A stretch of 64,000 nt of DNA. It comes from Onthophagus taurus (Eukaryota > Arthropoda > Insecta > Coleoptera > Scarabaeidae). This document shows positions 1 to 12,975 of this stretch, piece after piece. The notes below the pieces were generated by a model, which was not told the origin of the DNA, did not search any database, and was given only the letters and a program-made list of their open reading frames with translations. Position 1 is the stretch's first letter, and every line of letters starts with the position of its first letter. The translations under genes were made by a program, and so were the position numbers. The stretch lies in contig NC_091968.1 of the NCBI RefSeq assembly GCF_036711975.1, positions 30,179,001-30,243,000 of the forward strand. The letters are read 5' to 3'.

Positions 1-9
1 CTTTTACAG

Positions 10-3000
10 GAAAATTTATCCTTCCCGTTTGGAGGCAAGTAATATGGAGCGTTTTATACGCTACCATAATTATAATCGCAACTGGCGGAAACGTTATCGT
101 CATTTGGATCGTTCTCGCACATAAAAGAATGAGAACCGTCACTAATTACTTCTTGTGTATGTCAAAATGAATTAAATTTACTTTTTAAATTGATTTTTTG
201 ATGATTTTAGTGAATCTCTCAGTGGCTGATACGATGGTGTCGACATTAAACGTTACCTTTAGCTTCGTGTATTGCTTAAATGGACATTGGCCCTTCGGTG
301 AATCATACTGCAAAATTTCTCAGTTCATATCGGTGGTTTCAGTGTGCGCATCAGTGTTTTCCTTAATGGCTATTTCCATAGACAGGTCAGTAAACCACTT
401 AATGACATAAGACAATTTCAATATTAATATATTATTATACCATTAAATATTAATAACATTTGTATCAATTTGAATTTAAATCAAAAAATCGCGACACCGA
501 AATTTGTAGAAACGAAAGAATAATTTTTGGAGTTTTGAAACTAGATTAAATTTAAACTAAGATTAGAACTAAAACTAGAACTAACACTAGAAACTTTCGA
601 GTTTTGCCGTGCGTCTTTTAATAAAAGGTTTGACGTTTCGGATGCCATAGCTTTGTTCGTTGGGGCTGCACTACTCTGCACGACATGGCACTCGTATGAC
701 GTCATAGTGCAATAAGTCAGTGCAATGTCATGTCAACTTAGTGCAGGTCAGAAAAGTGTATAAACCGTGGTCCCAACGAACAGATTTTTAGAAAAAAAGT
801 GTATAATATTTGAAATGGACGAACAGGAGATTGTCAGCGAAATACTCGTGGAAAATGAAATTATCGCAGAATGTTTTTTTAGTAGCGTTTTTTTAGTATT
901 CATCAATTATTATTATTATTTTTTATTTTTTTCAATTATTAGCGAAATATATTTTCTATACCAAACTACTAACCCTTATTAGTTCTTTCAAAAGTGCTAC
1001 TTAACGTATAAAGAAATCACATGCTAAATTGCACCAAAATTGATAAGCAGTACTTGCACTTAAATTTGGGATGGTGAGGGTAGTTAACCCCAGCCACCCC
1101 TAAATGAGAAAAAACATAATATTTTTAAATGTACTATAAATGTATTTAATGCCGAAATCGACAGGGTAGTTTTTATATTATTCCAAAAAAGTAGGGGTAG
1201 TTTTCTACTGCCTCTACTGGGATTGAATATACTGTGTTCTCTAATACAACAAATATTAATTATTATAAGGTTTTATTTCTTAATATTTAATATTAATATT
1301 AATTATTACAAAACACGTTTTCAAATATTCCGCCATTTTAGTTATACTGCACTTATTGAACTTAATCGAAAGCAGGTGCAACAAAATCTGCACTAACTTG
1401 CACCGGCTGCACCTGGCCCAACGAACAGTATGAATGCAACTGCACTAAATTGCACTATCCCCAACGAACACACAACATCTGCACTAAACTGCATAGTGCA
1501 AGTGAGTGCAAGTAGTGCAATCCCAACGAACAAAGCTCATGTTGCAACCTTCTTCAGAAACTGGTTCGAAGTGACGAGATCAAAAATCGGTAACTATACA
1601 GGGTGTCCCGTTAAGCGTACGGAGCGGCTGTATCTCTAGAACGGTAAAGCCTAGAGGTTTGGGAAAAAAATCCTTATAAGTAAAGTGACTAAGAGAAATA
1701 GCTGGAAATTATTTTGAAGTTCGTAATTCGACCGCTAGGGGGCGTAACTGCCATGGAGAAACATAAAATTCCCGCTATCCCAGAAAGTTAGACGATATGC
1801 TATAACGTTGACAACATCATTTAGTAGCTTGGATAATACCGCATCGCTTTTGTTTTGCGATATTTCTCATATCTGTCATAATAAGGGAGAGGGAGGCCAA
1901 TGCGTTTTCAAATGTTTACATTTTAATATCTCCTGGACCATTCAACCGATTTGAATATTTTTGGTCTTGTTTGAAAGAGCATTTCATGCTCTTTTAAAAG
2001 ATGTTTTCAGTAAGGCCGCTTGGTTTGAAACAAATAAGCTAGAGGGCGTTATCTGCAGCGATTACATATTTTTATGATTTTTGAAAAAAAGTTAAATGGA
2101 ACGGTACTATTTACTTCACAGACCGTTAATCATCATAAAATTTGCTAAATATTAGTGAAAACCGCATCTCGATATCTCCATCCATTCTCGAATTATAAAA
2201 GAAAATGTTAAAAATTCGTATATCTTAATCAGATCAAGTTACCTTAGGAAACAAATAAGAGAGAACAAAAATTTTATTATTTAGAACCTTCCTTCACACT
2301 TTATCCAAGCTTAGAACTGCTTCAAAACTACTTTTGAGGCGTGTTGAAAAGCCAACGGATCAATGAAACATCAACAATGATAATAAAACAAAATAAACCA
2401 AAACACTTAGAATAACTTAAATTTTTGGCAAAAATAACTCACTAATGAGCGAAATGCCTTCCATAAACCTCGATGCATTTATTTAATCTAGTTTCTACGA
2501 AAAAAAAGCGCTGCTTAAGTCTCGGCCCTGGACACGTTTTTACTGGTATTTAGTGTTTTGTCATATTTTTCCTGGTTATTGGTTTTTCTTGAAAAGTCAG
2601 GTCGTTTAGTCTACCCAATAGATAAAGGGGTGAAAGCAATGTGGGTTTTGCTCGAACCAAGAATGCATATTATGCAAGTTTACATCAGCTTGCTTTACAT
2701 AGCATTTGTGATAAAAGGTTTGGATTTGCCCAAATCATATTTAAAAGTCAATGGTAATAGTTCAATCTGTTATCATAATCGGTATCTGTTAAGGCCTGAT
2801 GTAACAACGTGGTGGAGATATTATTCTCTTGAGAACTCTTGTGGACAATTGTTTTCGGAGTTCCCAGATTATGTGGGATCACATTACGCACCAATGTGAT
2901 TTACGAATTCATAGAGATGTCTGAATGAGCTACACGTTGCCAGTTTTCCGTAATCGCTAAGACAATCTTAAAAACACTTCTAGAGAAAAATGTCTTTCTT

Positions 3001-6000
3001 TGTCGTAATTGCATTGCTCATTTATGCCATGCAGTTGCATCGTATTCGAAACATTGAAAATAAATCATTATACGCTCCATCATACGCTTCTGCGTTAGTA
3101 AATGACATGTTTACAGTTACCATGGTTATGTGATTTGTTTTTCTCGATGAGGTAACTGGATCGGATTGATGGCACTCGAGTTTTTAATATTTTCTTCTAT
3201 AACTCGAGAACGGGTGGCGATATCGAGATGCGGTTTTCACTAAAATTTAGCAAATTTTAAGGTGACTAAGGGTCTGTGAAGTAAATAGTATCGTTCCATT
3301 TAACTTTTCTTCAAAAATCACAAAAATATGTAATCGCTGCAGATGACGTCCTCTAGTTCATTTGTTTTAAAGCAGACGGTCTTACTGAAAATAACTTTAA
3401 AAAGAGCATAAAATGCTCTTTCAAACAACACCGAAAACATTCAAATCGGTTGAATGGTCTAGGAGATATTAAAATGTAAACATATGAAAACGCATTGGCC
3501 TCCCCCTTCCCTATTATGACAGATATGAGAAATATCGCAAAACAAAAGCGATGCGGTATTATCCAAGCTATTAAATGATGTTGTCAAAGTTATAGCTCAT
3601 CGTCTAAGTTTCTGAGATAACGGGAACTTTATGTTTCTCAATGGCAGTTACGCCCCCTAGCGGTCGAATTACGAACTTTAAAATAATTTACAGCTATTTC
3701 TCTTGGTCACTTTGCTTATAAGGATTTTTTTCCCAAACCTCTAGGCCTTACCGTTCTAAAGATACAGCCGCTCCGTACGCTTAACGGGACACCTGTATAT
3801 AAGTCGGAAAAACTACCAGGATACCAGGATACATATACGGTATATATATACGGTATATATAGAGTTTACCAGGATACGTGCCAGATCTGGTGGAGTATTG
3901 CTTATCGTCGACGTATTTCAGCTGGAAAGGAGAATTTTACGAGCAGTTCGAAGGGGCAGCCATGGGATCTCCACTATCGCCAGTTATAGCTAATTTCTAC
4001 ATGGAATTATTCGAAGAGAACGCTTTGAAGAAGAGCCAGTTGAAACCAAAACTATGGCTCCGATATGTGGATGACACGTTTGTGATATGGCAACATGGTC
4101 AAAAACGGCTCCAAGAGTTCTTGGATCACTTGAACTCTCAACATCCTATGATTAAGTTCACCATGGAAACAGAAACTGCCAAAAAACTACCTTTCCTAGA
4201 TGTGTTGGTCACCAGGACGACAAATGGAGATATAGAACTTGGTGTATACCGAAAGAAGACCCATACTAACAGGTATTTACAGGCATGTTCACATCATCAT
4301 CCCTAACAGAAGAGGTCCGCGATCCGTACATTATTTCAGCGAGCAGCGAGACTATGTGAAGGAGAGAACTTGAAGAAGGAGCAACACTTTCTACGAGGCG
4401 TGCTGCAGAAGAATGGATACACTTCGAGGGACATCAACCAGGCCATCAAGCAACGAAAGCAGAAAGAGGACACGGTAAGTACAAAACCACTTGGATTTAT
4501 CTGTCTTCCCTATGTTTCATGTGTAACGGAACGAATTGCTAGGCACCTCAAGAAGAACGACATCGTAGTGCGGTACGGCACGGTCAGCAAAATTCGGAAC
4601 ACACTCCCGATAGCCAAGGACAAACTAACTCCATTAAAAGGAGCGGGAGTCTATCGACTATCGTGTAGTTATGGGAAGGTTTATGTTGGCCAAACTGGAC
4701 GCAACGTCGAGTGCCGCATCAAGGAGCATGAGAGGGATGTAAGGCTGAAGAAGATCCAGCAGTCGGCGGTTGCGGAACATTGCCATGCAGAGGGGCACCG
4801 AATAGACTTCGAACAAACAAAGGTGTTGGCTAGGGACAACAGATACTACAAAAGACTGACAAGAAAAGCCATAGAGATCCACCGACATAAAAATAACGTC
4901 AACAGAGAGGATGGCTGGGAGCTTAGCAGAACATGGAAGATGGTGGTGAACACAAAGACCTCTTCCCGCCTCACACCGGACGCGACGCAATTAGTTATTA
5001 ATTAGTTTGTAATTAGCGTTAACTGATTATTAATTAGTTTTTCCGATTTATATAGAGTTGCCGATTTTTGATCTCGTCACTTCGAACCAGTTTCTGAAGA
5101 AGGTTGCAACATGGCATCCGAAACGTCAAACCTTTTATTAAAAGACGCACGGCAAAACCCGAAAGTTTCTAGTTTTAGTTCTAATCTTAGTTTAATTCAC
5201 ACCGGACGTGAAAGCCTTCGTACTTAGATTAAATTTGCTATAAATTCTTTTTGAAATCATCTTGATGTTTTATTTACTTTTTGTTAAATTCGATATGTCA
5301 TGTTTGGCATCAAATTAAAGGAAATTTCATCTCCTAAACGATTTTAATATTGAAATTGTAGATTAATTAATGATTTAATTTATGATGAAAAACAAAATTA
5401 ATTTAGATACATGGCCATAATGACTCCGTTACGTCCACGAATGGGGAAAACGGCAACTTTATGCGTAGCAGTAGGAATTTGGACCGTTAGCGGAATATTT
5501 TCCGTTCCGAATTTGTTGGTTTACAAAGTTTTTCATCACGTCGAAGGAGATAGACACATTTGCTACCCGGAATGGACGAACAGTTCTCATCAGAAAACGT
5601 AAGTATTCCCTCGTAGTCTCATTGTTTCTTGTTAGAACGTCGCCACCGTGCCGTGCCGATTTGGTAATAATTGGCTTCCCTCCCAAAGGAGAGTAGCGAA
5701 TAATCCAATGTCTTCCGGTAGACTGAGGTCTTTAATGGGGAAACGCTAATCGATTCTGTGTACTGTTCTGTGTTTCTAGGTACGAAATACTCTTTCTCTT
5801 CATTACCTACGTGGTACCAATCGGAAGTATGACGTTTGCTTACGCAAGAATTGGAATTGAATTGTGGGGATCGCAAAGCATTGGGGAGTGTACTCAACGT
5901 CAAATGGAAAATATTAGAAATAAAAGGAGGGTAAGTTGTAATAAAATAAATATTTGCCGTGTTAACGTGATTATATTAAAACCACGTATCTATTCGGGTA

Positions 6001-8815
6001 TTTATCCTGTTTTAATGGAACGGAAAACGAACAGCTAATAATCCACATATTGACCACGCATGAGAGGCAAACAGACAAATATTGAATATGCGAGCATATT
6101 ACGTAATTGACGTTCAAATTTCCAATAACATAATTGAACAACTGGTATACACCCTTTATTTACTTTTTTCGCGTGGAGTTCTTTGTTTCCGATCGAAAAG
6201 ACACAAAGAAACGTTAAAAATAAGTCCTCGGATGTTGCTCTCGTTTCCTTTCGTTAAATTTTCAGACAACAGCCGGAACGGGGAGACGATTGCAAACGGC
6301 TTCTCGATAATGAAACCGACGTTAAATGAACCGTACACCAATAAAAAACGGTTCCAATTCGAGAATAGGAATCCTGAAATCCTACTGGTTAGGTTGGGTT
6401 AGCTTTCTGAAGGGATCTGAAATTGGCAGAAACCTTCCTTAATGTTTATATCAATTCGATTACGTTCCAAAAATCTTCTATAATAATATATTTATTATTA
6501 TCCTTTTATATCTTTAAGTATATCCTGTAAATAGAAATGTTGGTTTAAGTTGTTTGAATATTCCTTTAATTAAAAACAGAATCAGTCTATCACGAGTTTT
6601 CCGTTTATATAAAGCGAATTTGTAATGGGAAAGAAGTTATAGACCGAACACAATACGAAGACACAATCGAAATCCTCTGAGAAATTCATAGAAGCAGTTT
6701 GCAAAGCGGAACATGGTATATTTCATTTCGTTGAAAGCTCCTTTCAACGAGCCCTTGGATTACCTGGGTGCGAGCTTGAAAAATGCTGAAACTTTAAAGC
6801 TTGTTATAGGAGCGAATATAAAACCATTATTAATATTCGAGAAATTTTTATAAAAAGATTAATATTGTATTAAAAAATCGTAACATTGGAATTTATAGGA
6901 ATGAAAGAATTATTTTTCGTTTGTTGAAACTAGATTGAATTTGACACAAATTCGTTTTTAAATTATCTTGATATCTCAATTATTTCTTAAGATATGACTC
7001 TTTAAATTTGACATTAACAAACTTAATCTATCATAATTTGGTGTACAAAAATTGATTAAAAAAATCGTAACGTCGAGATTTATGGAAACGAAAGAATTAT
7101 TTTAGCTATGATAAAATTAGGTTACATTTGCTACAAATTCGTTTTTAAATCATCTTGATATCTCAATTATTTCTTAAGATATGACTTTTTAAATTTGACA
7201 TTAACAAACTTAATCTATCATAATTTGGTGTACAGAAATTGATTAAAAAAATCGTAACGTCGAGATTTATGGAAACGAAAGAATTATTGTTGCTATGATA
7301 AAATTAGATAACATTTGCTACAAATTCGTTTTTAAATCATCTTGATATCTCAATTATTTCTTAAGATATGACTTTTTAAATTTGACATTAACAAACTTAA
7401 TCTGTCATAATTTGGTGTACAGAAATTGATTAAAAAAATCGTAACGTCGAGATTTATGGAAACGAAAGAATTATTTTTGCTATGATAAAATTAGATAACA
7501 TTTGCTACAAATTCGTTTTTAAATCATCTTGATATCTCAATTATTTCTTAAGATATGACTTTTTAAATTTGACATTAACAAACTTAATCTGTCATAATTT
7601 GGTGTACAGAAATTGATTAAAAAAATCGTAACGTCGAGATTTATGGAAACGAAAGAATTATTTTTGCTATGATAAAATTAGATAACATTTGCTACAAATT
7701 CGTTTTTAAATCATCTTGATATATCAATTATTTTGGAAGATATGATGTTTTAAAATTCGACTTAAATTAAAACAAAAATTTCATTGTTTCTTATTATCTT
7801 TTAGGTAGTAAAAATGATGATGATAGTGGTAATAATCTTCGCAGTTTGTTGGTTACCGTACGATCTTTACTTTATCATAACCTCATTTTACCCGGAAGTA
7901 CAAAATCAACCGTACATTCAAGAAACTTATTTGGCCATTTACTGGTTGGCAATGAGCAACTCAATGTATAATCCAATCATATATTGCTGGCTAAACGCGA
8001 GGTAAGTGTCAAAATAGAACATTTTCCAATCCGGATTCTTCTAATTTAACTTAATTTCGTTATCGGCGCTTTTCACCCCAAAGGTCCTATTTATGGGACC
8101 CTGAACGGCCAATTCAGTTACGATTTTCCACCGAGTCTACGGCGACTAATCGAGTTACAACGAAATCTGTATTACCCCCGGGGAACTATTAAGTTAGTTA
8201 GAAAATGTAAGAGGGATGTTGGGGGAAGTCCAAGTTAGTTCTGTAATTTTCAAGCTTTGACCTAGCTATTCGCGATATTTTTAAATTTTATTATTTGTTT
8301 GCTTTGATAATACAATATCTTGTATTTGCCGGGTATTGGGGGCGAGATATGACATTAAGAAAATCGAATGTGTCACGTAAGTCGTAAAAGGTGATTTCGT
8401 TTTATTGAGGTGCTTTATGTCTTGTACCGAGAGTATTATAATAAAAAAAATATGTTATTTTTTTTTAAGGAAACGGAAAAGGTATAAAAGATATAATATA
8501 TAATAAAAAGATAATTTATTTTAAAGTTTATCTCATTAATTAAATTTTTGAATGAATTTAATTTGACCCAAAAAATTAATTGAAACGCGAGTTTCTTTTA
8601 TATCTCATAAATAAGATGTAACTTTTTTATTACGCAGATTTCGCCGTGGTTTTAAACAAGTTTTTTCTTGGTTACCTTACGTAAATGTGAGCCCTGCTAA
8701 ATTAACGAGGAGGGGTGTGTTTACGAGCAACAGAAGATCGTATTCCGGATCACCGGATCATAATAGGATCGTTCGGAATGGTTTGTATGCTCCCAACAAA
8801 ACAGAAAATCACTGA
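10..8815 (+). CDS. Tachykinin/natalisin-type neuropeptide receptor (rhodopsin-class GPCR), 5' truncated by window
   Basis: Seven-transmembrane receptor for tachykinin-like peptides at the plasma membrane. Exons seen: 10-156 (acceptor TTTACAG before it), 211-385, 5407-5598, 5780-5930, 7805-8001, 8638-8815; all splices are GT/AG and keep frame. Visible family marks: TM1 with GGNVIVIW, the loop [14 protein letters not shown]2 LNLSVADT, TM3 ending in DRY (D-R at the exon 2/3 join), TM6 FAVCWLPYD and TM7 NPIIYCW (NPxxY), then a short Ser/Arg-rich tail of about 55 residues ending at TGA 8813-8815. The extracellular N-terminus is outside the window. The 5-kb second intron carries a Penelope-like element and the fourth a tandem array. 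Tachykinin (99D) and natalisin (86C) receptor subtypes cannot be separated by eye. Receptor family confidence is high; subtype is open. Confidence 0.9.
649..1537. mobile_element. Nonautonomous TIR element with 3-bp target duplication (Harbinger-type MITE?)
   Basis: Ends are AGCTTTGTTCGTTGGG and its inverse CCCAACGAACAAAGCT. It splits the inverted Penelope arm and is flanked by CAT at 646-648 and 1538-1540; removing the insert and one CAT restores the arm as seen at 5090-5125. A 3-bp target duplication fits PIF/Harbinger. Internal copies of CCCAACGAACA lie near 770, 1419 and 1460. It has no transposase; a short ORF at 767-982 has no recognisable domain. Confidence 0.7.
1599..3795. mobile_element. 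Long-TIR snap-back element (CAGGGTGTCCCG ends)
   Basis: Inverted arms of about 620 bp (1599-2219 and 3180-3795) start with CAGGGTGTCCCGTTAAGCGT. It is flanked by TA at 1597-1598 and 3796-3797, the mark of Tc1/mariner-type integration. The 960-bp centre has one 113-residue ORF (2558-2899) that I do not recognise and no DDE motifs. It is inserted in the inverted arm of the Penelope element, so it is younger than that element. Confidence 0.8.
3878..5005 (+). pseudogene. Penelope-like RT + GIY-YIG endonuclease, one in-frame stop
   Basis: The C-terminal half of a Penelope polyprotein. The RT part shows [18 protein letters not shown] (RT motif 4 region), then RYVDDTF with the catalytic Asp pair, and KLPFLDVLV. 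After an in-frame TAA at 4304-4306 the same frame continues with the linker and a GIY-YIG nuclease ([19 protein letters not shown], then [10 protein letters not shown]). The nuclease nicks target DNA for primed reverse transcription. N-terminal RT motifs 1-3 are absent, so the copy is 5' truncated and dead. It has higher GC than the host intron. Confidence 0.88.
6877..7760. repeat. 187-bp tandem array in receptor intron 4
   Basis: Units begin with ATCGTAAC at 6877, 7064, 7251, 7438 and 7625, an exact 187-bp period; the last unit is partial and diverged. The inner units are nearly identical to each other, the first is more diverged. Diverged relatives of the same unit flank the Penelope element (481-553, 5225-5340) and lie 3' of an FABP gene (44.83-45.11 and 47.71-47.87 kb). 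Confidence 0.9.
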
Positions 8816-10059
8816 AAAATGTTTTAAAGCAGCGCATCTTGTTACGCTATTTTTCCAAGCTTTCTATTAAAGTAAAAAACCTCTTTTTTCTCTCTGTTTT
8901 TCCTGCTTTGCGGAAAGCTGTAGACGATACCAGGTTTATATTTTTATTCTTTTTTCATTTCAACCTCACTTTTTTTAAAATACTTTTATCGCCACGAAAA
9001 GGTTCTATTTTAATAAACATTTTTTCAAGGAACTGTAAGAACTCCACTTTACAATGCTTGTGCAAATCAAAGCTCAGCGGATACATGTTACACAAATGTG
9101 GATGATTTCGGATCTGTTCGAGGAAGCAGACGTTGGAGGACAAGTGTTGAGTTACGCCAACCGTCTTGACACAAATCGAATGTTAGAGGTGATACATTTG
9201 ACACCAGAGAATCAATCCGCGAAAGAAACACATGGATATAGTGCAGGAAAAAACTTCAAGGAGAAAAACTGGGATTATTAGAAACAAAAATGTGAAAAAA
9301 GATTATACATATCTATTTATCATAATCTCATTTTAATTCTTTTAATTCATCTAAAACGAAGAATACAATTAGATGTTAAGTAAGATTTTTTTTGAATTTG
9401 AATCAAAAACGGCATGAATCTGTAAAGACTGAGCCAAAAAAAAAGTTTAAAAGCACAAAATACGGGTAAATAAACATAATATATGAACTTGTTATGAAAT
9501 GTGTGTATAATACAAAGAATTTATGTAATAACGGGAAAAAATAAACGCTTTTGTTTGGTGTTTATTATTAAAAAAGTGTGAGTAAAAGCTTTTCGTGTTT
9601 AAAAATTGCACACAAAATACAACAAAAAGAAACCGGACCAGATCGAAATAAAATTAAAAACGAGCTAATTATTCGTAGTGTAGCCGCACACAATCAACTA
9701 TTAGAATTTAAAACTAAGTATTTAACAACAGATTACACAAAGATATTTTTTACCTTTACCTATTACCAAAGATTTTATTGTAAATAAAATGTAAATAGGG
9801 GTGTATTTAGAAACATTAACCGGCAACGATTATTAATAAAGTAAAAATTAAAACTATCTATTTGTAAATAAGTCGGTGTTTGAATGTGATTATTGTAAAT
9901 TAAAAAAAAAACAATAAATAAAGAATATGATGGAAATAAAATGATTTTATGTATGCAACCTATTATACAAAGACGCAATTTGGGTTTTTTTAAATTTTTT
10001 ATACTACATATTTAATATATTATAATTTTATTAAAGTAAATAAACTTGAAACGTCATCA
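8816..10059 (+). other. Receptor 3' UTR and AT-rich flank
   Basis: No coding potential recognised. AATAAA-type polyadenylation signals occur at about 9540, 9785 and 9836, so the receptor transcript could end near 9.55-9.86 kb. The remainder is low-complexity AT sequence. Confidence 0.45.
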
Positions 10060-10281
10060 ATAAATCGAATTAACGATTTGTGCTCCATTATTCTGGAGAT
10101 TATAAAAAATCGAATCTTTAAATTCCCAACGATACGATAGATTGGACCAATTTCTAATAATAAAATCAAGTAAAATCTAAAAAGATATTGATTAATTATT
10201 AATTTACTTTTAAACTTCACCCTATAAATCACTACATAAAATTTCATGAGTGCTTTCTGTTCTTCTACAATCATCGGATGC
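10060..10281 (-). pseudogene. Left part of a decayed duplicate of the DUF4495/KIAA0825-like gene 3' end
   Basis: On the minus strand this matches the end of exon 4, the last intron and part of exon 5 of the intact gene at 17523-18012 (for example the stretch around 10120-10150 against 17605-17640). About 200 bp of exon 5 (gene positions near 17643-17838) is missing, and stops and frameshifts are frequent. The copy breaks at 10281, where a TIR element begins, and resumes at 17317. It is a relic of a tandem duplication, not a gene. Confidence 0.85.
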
Positions 10282-10546
10282 TATAGTAGAAACCACGAGA
10301 GCTGGCAGTGACTTGACGTTTAAAAATGGTATTAATCAAGATATGGACGTACGACTTAAATTATTTCACCACATACATTTAAATGTATGTTAGGTTAGTA
10401 ATGGAGGTTATATGTCAAACATTGTCAAATTTAGGAGAGGTTACGCAGCGAAAAATCGTTAATATTAATTTATAATAAAATTTATGTAATTATTTATTTA
10501 TTTATCAAATACTTTAAAAGGTTATTTACAAGTCGTAAGGGATTAA

Positions 10547-12959
10547 CCCTTTGTGTCCCGACGGTACTTTAAAGTACCGGTAATTTTAAACACTCATTTT
10601 AAACTGTAGTTATCTATTCGGCGCATTTAGAGCTGTCTGTACTTTCTACTATACAAGTGTATACAAGAAATAATCTGTATAAAAAACATCGCAAACCGCA
10701 CTGTAGGATTTTTAGGTACACTTTAAACTTATTCATCCAGATGTGAGGTTAGAAGTTTAGTGAAAAGTGGTGTTGTTGAATTTTGTTGTTTAAGAAGGTA
10801 TTTCTTTGATAAATGGTTATTAGGTGTGATTATTACAGATCATTTTAAAAAGAAAACATTGAGCTTAAATTTAAAATAAGTCTCATTCCTTAATTTCAAT
10901 AAACATGGTTTCTAAGAATTTTTAAATTAGCATCTTTTTTGAGTCTTTTAAATGTAAGTGTTGTTTCAACATTTTTTTTCTTAATATTTTTCCAATCCAA
11001 CCCAACAATTATTATACATCATTTTAAAGAGAAATCTTTGAGCTTTAATTTAAAATAAGTTTCATTCCTTAATTTCAATAAATACGGCTTACAGGAATTT
11101 TTAAATTAGCATTTTTTTTAACATTTTTAGGTTATTCGAAAATATAAGTTTTATTTAAAAATTTTTTTTCTCTATTTTTTTCCAATCCAACCCAACAATT
11201 ATTATACATCATTTTAAAGAGAAAGCTTTGAGCTTTAATATAGAATAAGTCTCATTCCTTAATTTCAATAAATACGGCTTCCAGGAATTTTTAGATTAGC
11301 ATCTTTTTTGGCACTCTTAGGTGCCAACGAAAATGTAAGTTTTGTTTCAACATGTTTTTATCAATATTTTTCCAATCCAACCTAACAATTATTATACATC
11401 ATTTTAAAAAGAAAGCTTTGAGCTCTAATTTAGAATAAGTCTCATTCTTTAATTTCAATAAATACGGCTTCCAGGAATTTTTAAATTAGCATCTTTTTAA
11501 CATTTTTAGGTTATTCGAAAATGTAAGTTTTGTTTAAAAAATTATTTTCTCTATTTTTTTCCAATCCAACCCAACAATTATTATACATCATTTTAAAGAG
11601 AAAGCTTTGAGCTTTAATTTAAAATAAGTTTCATTACTTAATTTCAATAAATACGGCTTACAGGAATTTTTAAATTAGCATCTTTTTTGACACTTTTAGG
11701 TTATACTAAAATGTTAGTTTTGTTTCAACATGTTTTTTTTAACATTTTTCCAATCCAACCCAACAATTGTTATACATCATTTTAAAGAGAAAGCTTTGAG
11801 CTTTAATATAAAATAAGTCTCATTCCTTAATTTCAATAAATACGGCTTCCAGGAATTTTTAGATTAGCATCTTTTTTGGCACTCTTAGGTGCCAACGAAA
11901 ATGTAAGTGTTGTTTCAACATTTTTTTTCTTAATATTTTTCCAATCCAACCCAACAATTATTATACATCATTTTAAAGAGAAAGCTTTGAGCTTTAATTT
12001 AAAATAAGTTTCATTCCTTAATTTCAATAAATACGGCTTACAGGAATTTTTAAATTAGCATCTTTTTAACATTTTTAGGTTATTCGAAAATGTAAGTTTT
12101 GTTTAAAAAATTATTTTCTCTATTTTTTTCCAATCCAACCCAACAATTATTATACATCATTTTCAAGAGAAAGCTTTGAGCTTTAATTTAAAATAAGTTT
12201 CATTCCTTAATTTCAATAAATACGGCTTACAGGAATTTTTAAATTAGCATCTTTTTTGACACTTTTAGGTTATACTAAAATGTTAGTTTTGTTTCAACAT
12301 GTTTTTTTTAACATTTTTCCAATCCAACCCAACAATTATTATACATCATTTTAAAGAGAAAGCTTTGAGCTTTAATATAGAATAAGTCTCATTCCTTAAT
12401 TTCAATAAATACGGCTTCCAGGAATTTTTAGATTAGCATCTTTTTTGGCACTCTTAGGTGCCAACGAAAATGTAAGTTTTGTTTCAACATGTTTTTTGTC
12501 AATATTTTTCCAATCCAACCTAACAATTATTATACATCATTTTAAAAAGAAAGCTTTGAGCTTTAATTTAGAATAAGTCTCATTCTTTAATTTCAATAAA
12601 TACGGCTTCCAGGAATTTTTAAATTAGCATCTTTTTTGACACTTTTAGGTTATACGAAAATGTTAGTTTTAACTCAATACTCGTTTTCTCAATATTTTTT
12701 TAATTCAACCCATCGATTGTTATACATCGATTTAAACAGAAAGCTTCAAGCTTCAATTTAAAATAAGTTTTATTTCTTAATTTCAATAAACACGGTTTCC
12801 AGGAATTTTTGAATTAGCATCTTTTTTGACATTTAGACTATGCGAAAATAGGGGGATTGCATATTTTAGGCCTTTACTGAGTGTATTTTGATAGCGTTTT
12901 AATTCTGTCTGATTCTGTCACAAAGTTTTAAAATGTTTGACTTCTTGGGACACAAAGGG
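10547..12959. mobile_element. piggyBac-like nonautonomous element carrying a satellite array
   Basis: Ends CCCTTTGTGTCCC and GGGACACAAAGGG sit between TTAA at 10543-10546 and TTAA at 12960-12963, the invariant piggyBac target site. A subterminal palindrome CGGTACTTTAAAGTACCG lies at about 10560-10578. The interior has no transposase; it is almost entirely a tandem array of about 190-bp monomers. Confidence 0.8.
10850..12845. repeat. About 190-bp satellite with three-monomer higher-order repeat
   Basis: The marker CCAATCCAAC recurs at 10991, 11182, 11372, 11561, 11750, 11941, 12130, 12319 and 12510 (a diverged one near 12698), spacing 188-191 bp. Monomer variants, recognised by the stretch before the marker, follow the order B-D-C-B-D-C from 11561 to 12510, a higher-order period of about 570 bp. 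The GCCAACGAAAATG variant recurs near 11321, 11891 and 12460. The edge monomers are more diverged. Confidence 0.88.
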
Positions 12960-12975
12960 TTAAGTAAGTTTTAAT

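Larger units (their letters stand above)
554..5224 (+). mobile_element. Penelope-like retroelement with inverted terminal arm, in receptor intron 2
   Basis: The element is bounded by a 12-bp direct repeat TAGATTAAATTT at 542-553 and 5225-5236, read as the target-site duplication. Its 3' end (about 5040-5194) is present again in inverted orientation at the 5' end (554-648, 1538-1598 and 3796-3815, interrupted by two later insertions). This inverted, 5'-truncated arrangement is typical of Penelope elements. The coding part (3878-5005) joins a reverse transcriptase fragment to a GIY-YIG nuclease, the diagnostic pair of this class. It inserted into a unit of the 187-bp repeat family (481-553 and 5225-5340 are the two halves). 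Confidence 0.85.

Noticed and set aside
2558-2899. 113-residue ORF inside the first snap-back element
   Set aside because: No recognised motif and no sign of conservation; it lies in a transposon loop.
10020-10274. 84-residue minus-strand ORF as a gene
   Set aside because: It is an out-of-frame reading of the duplicate pseudogene of the KIAA0825-like gene.
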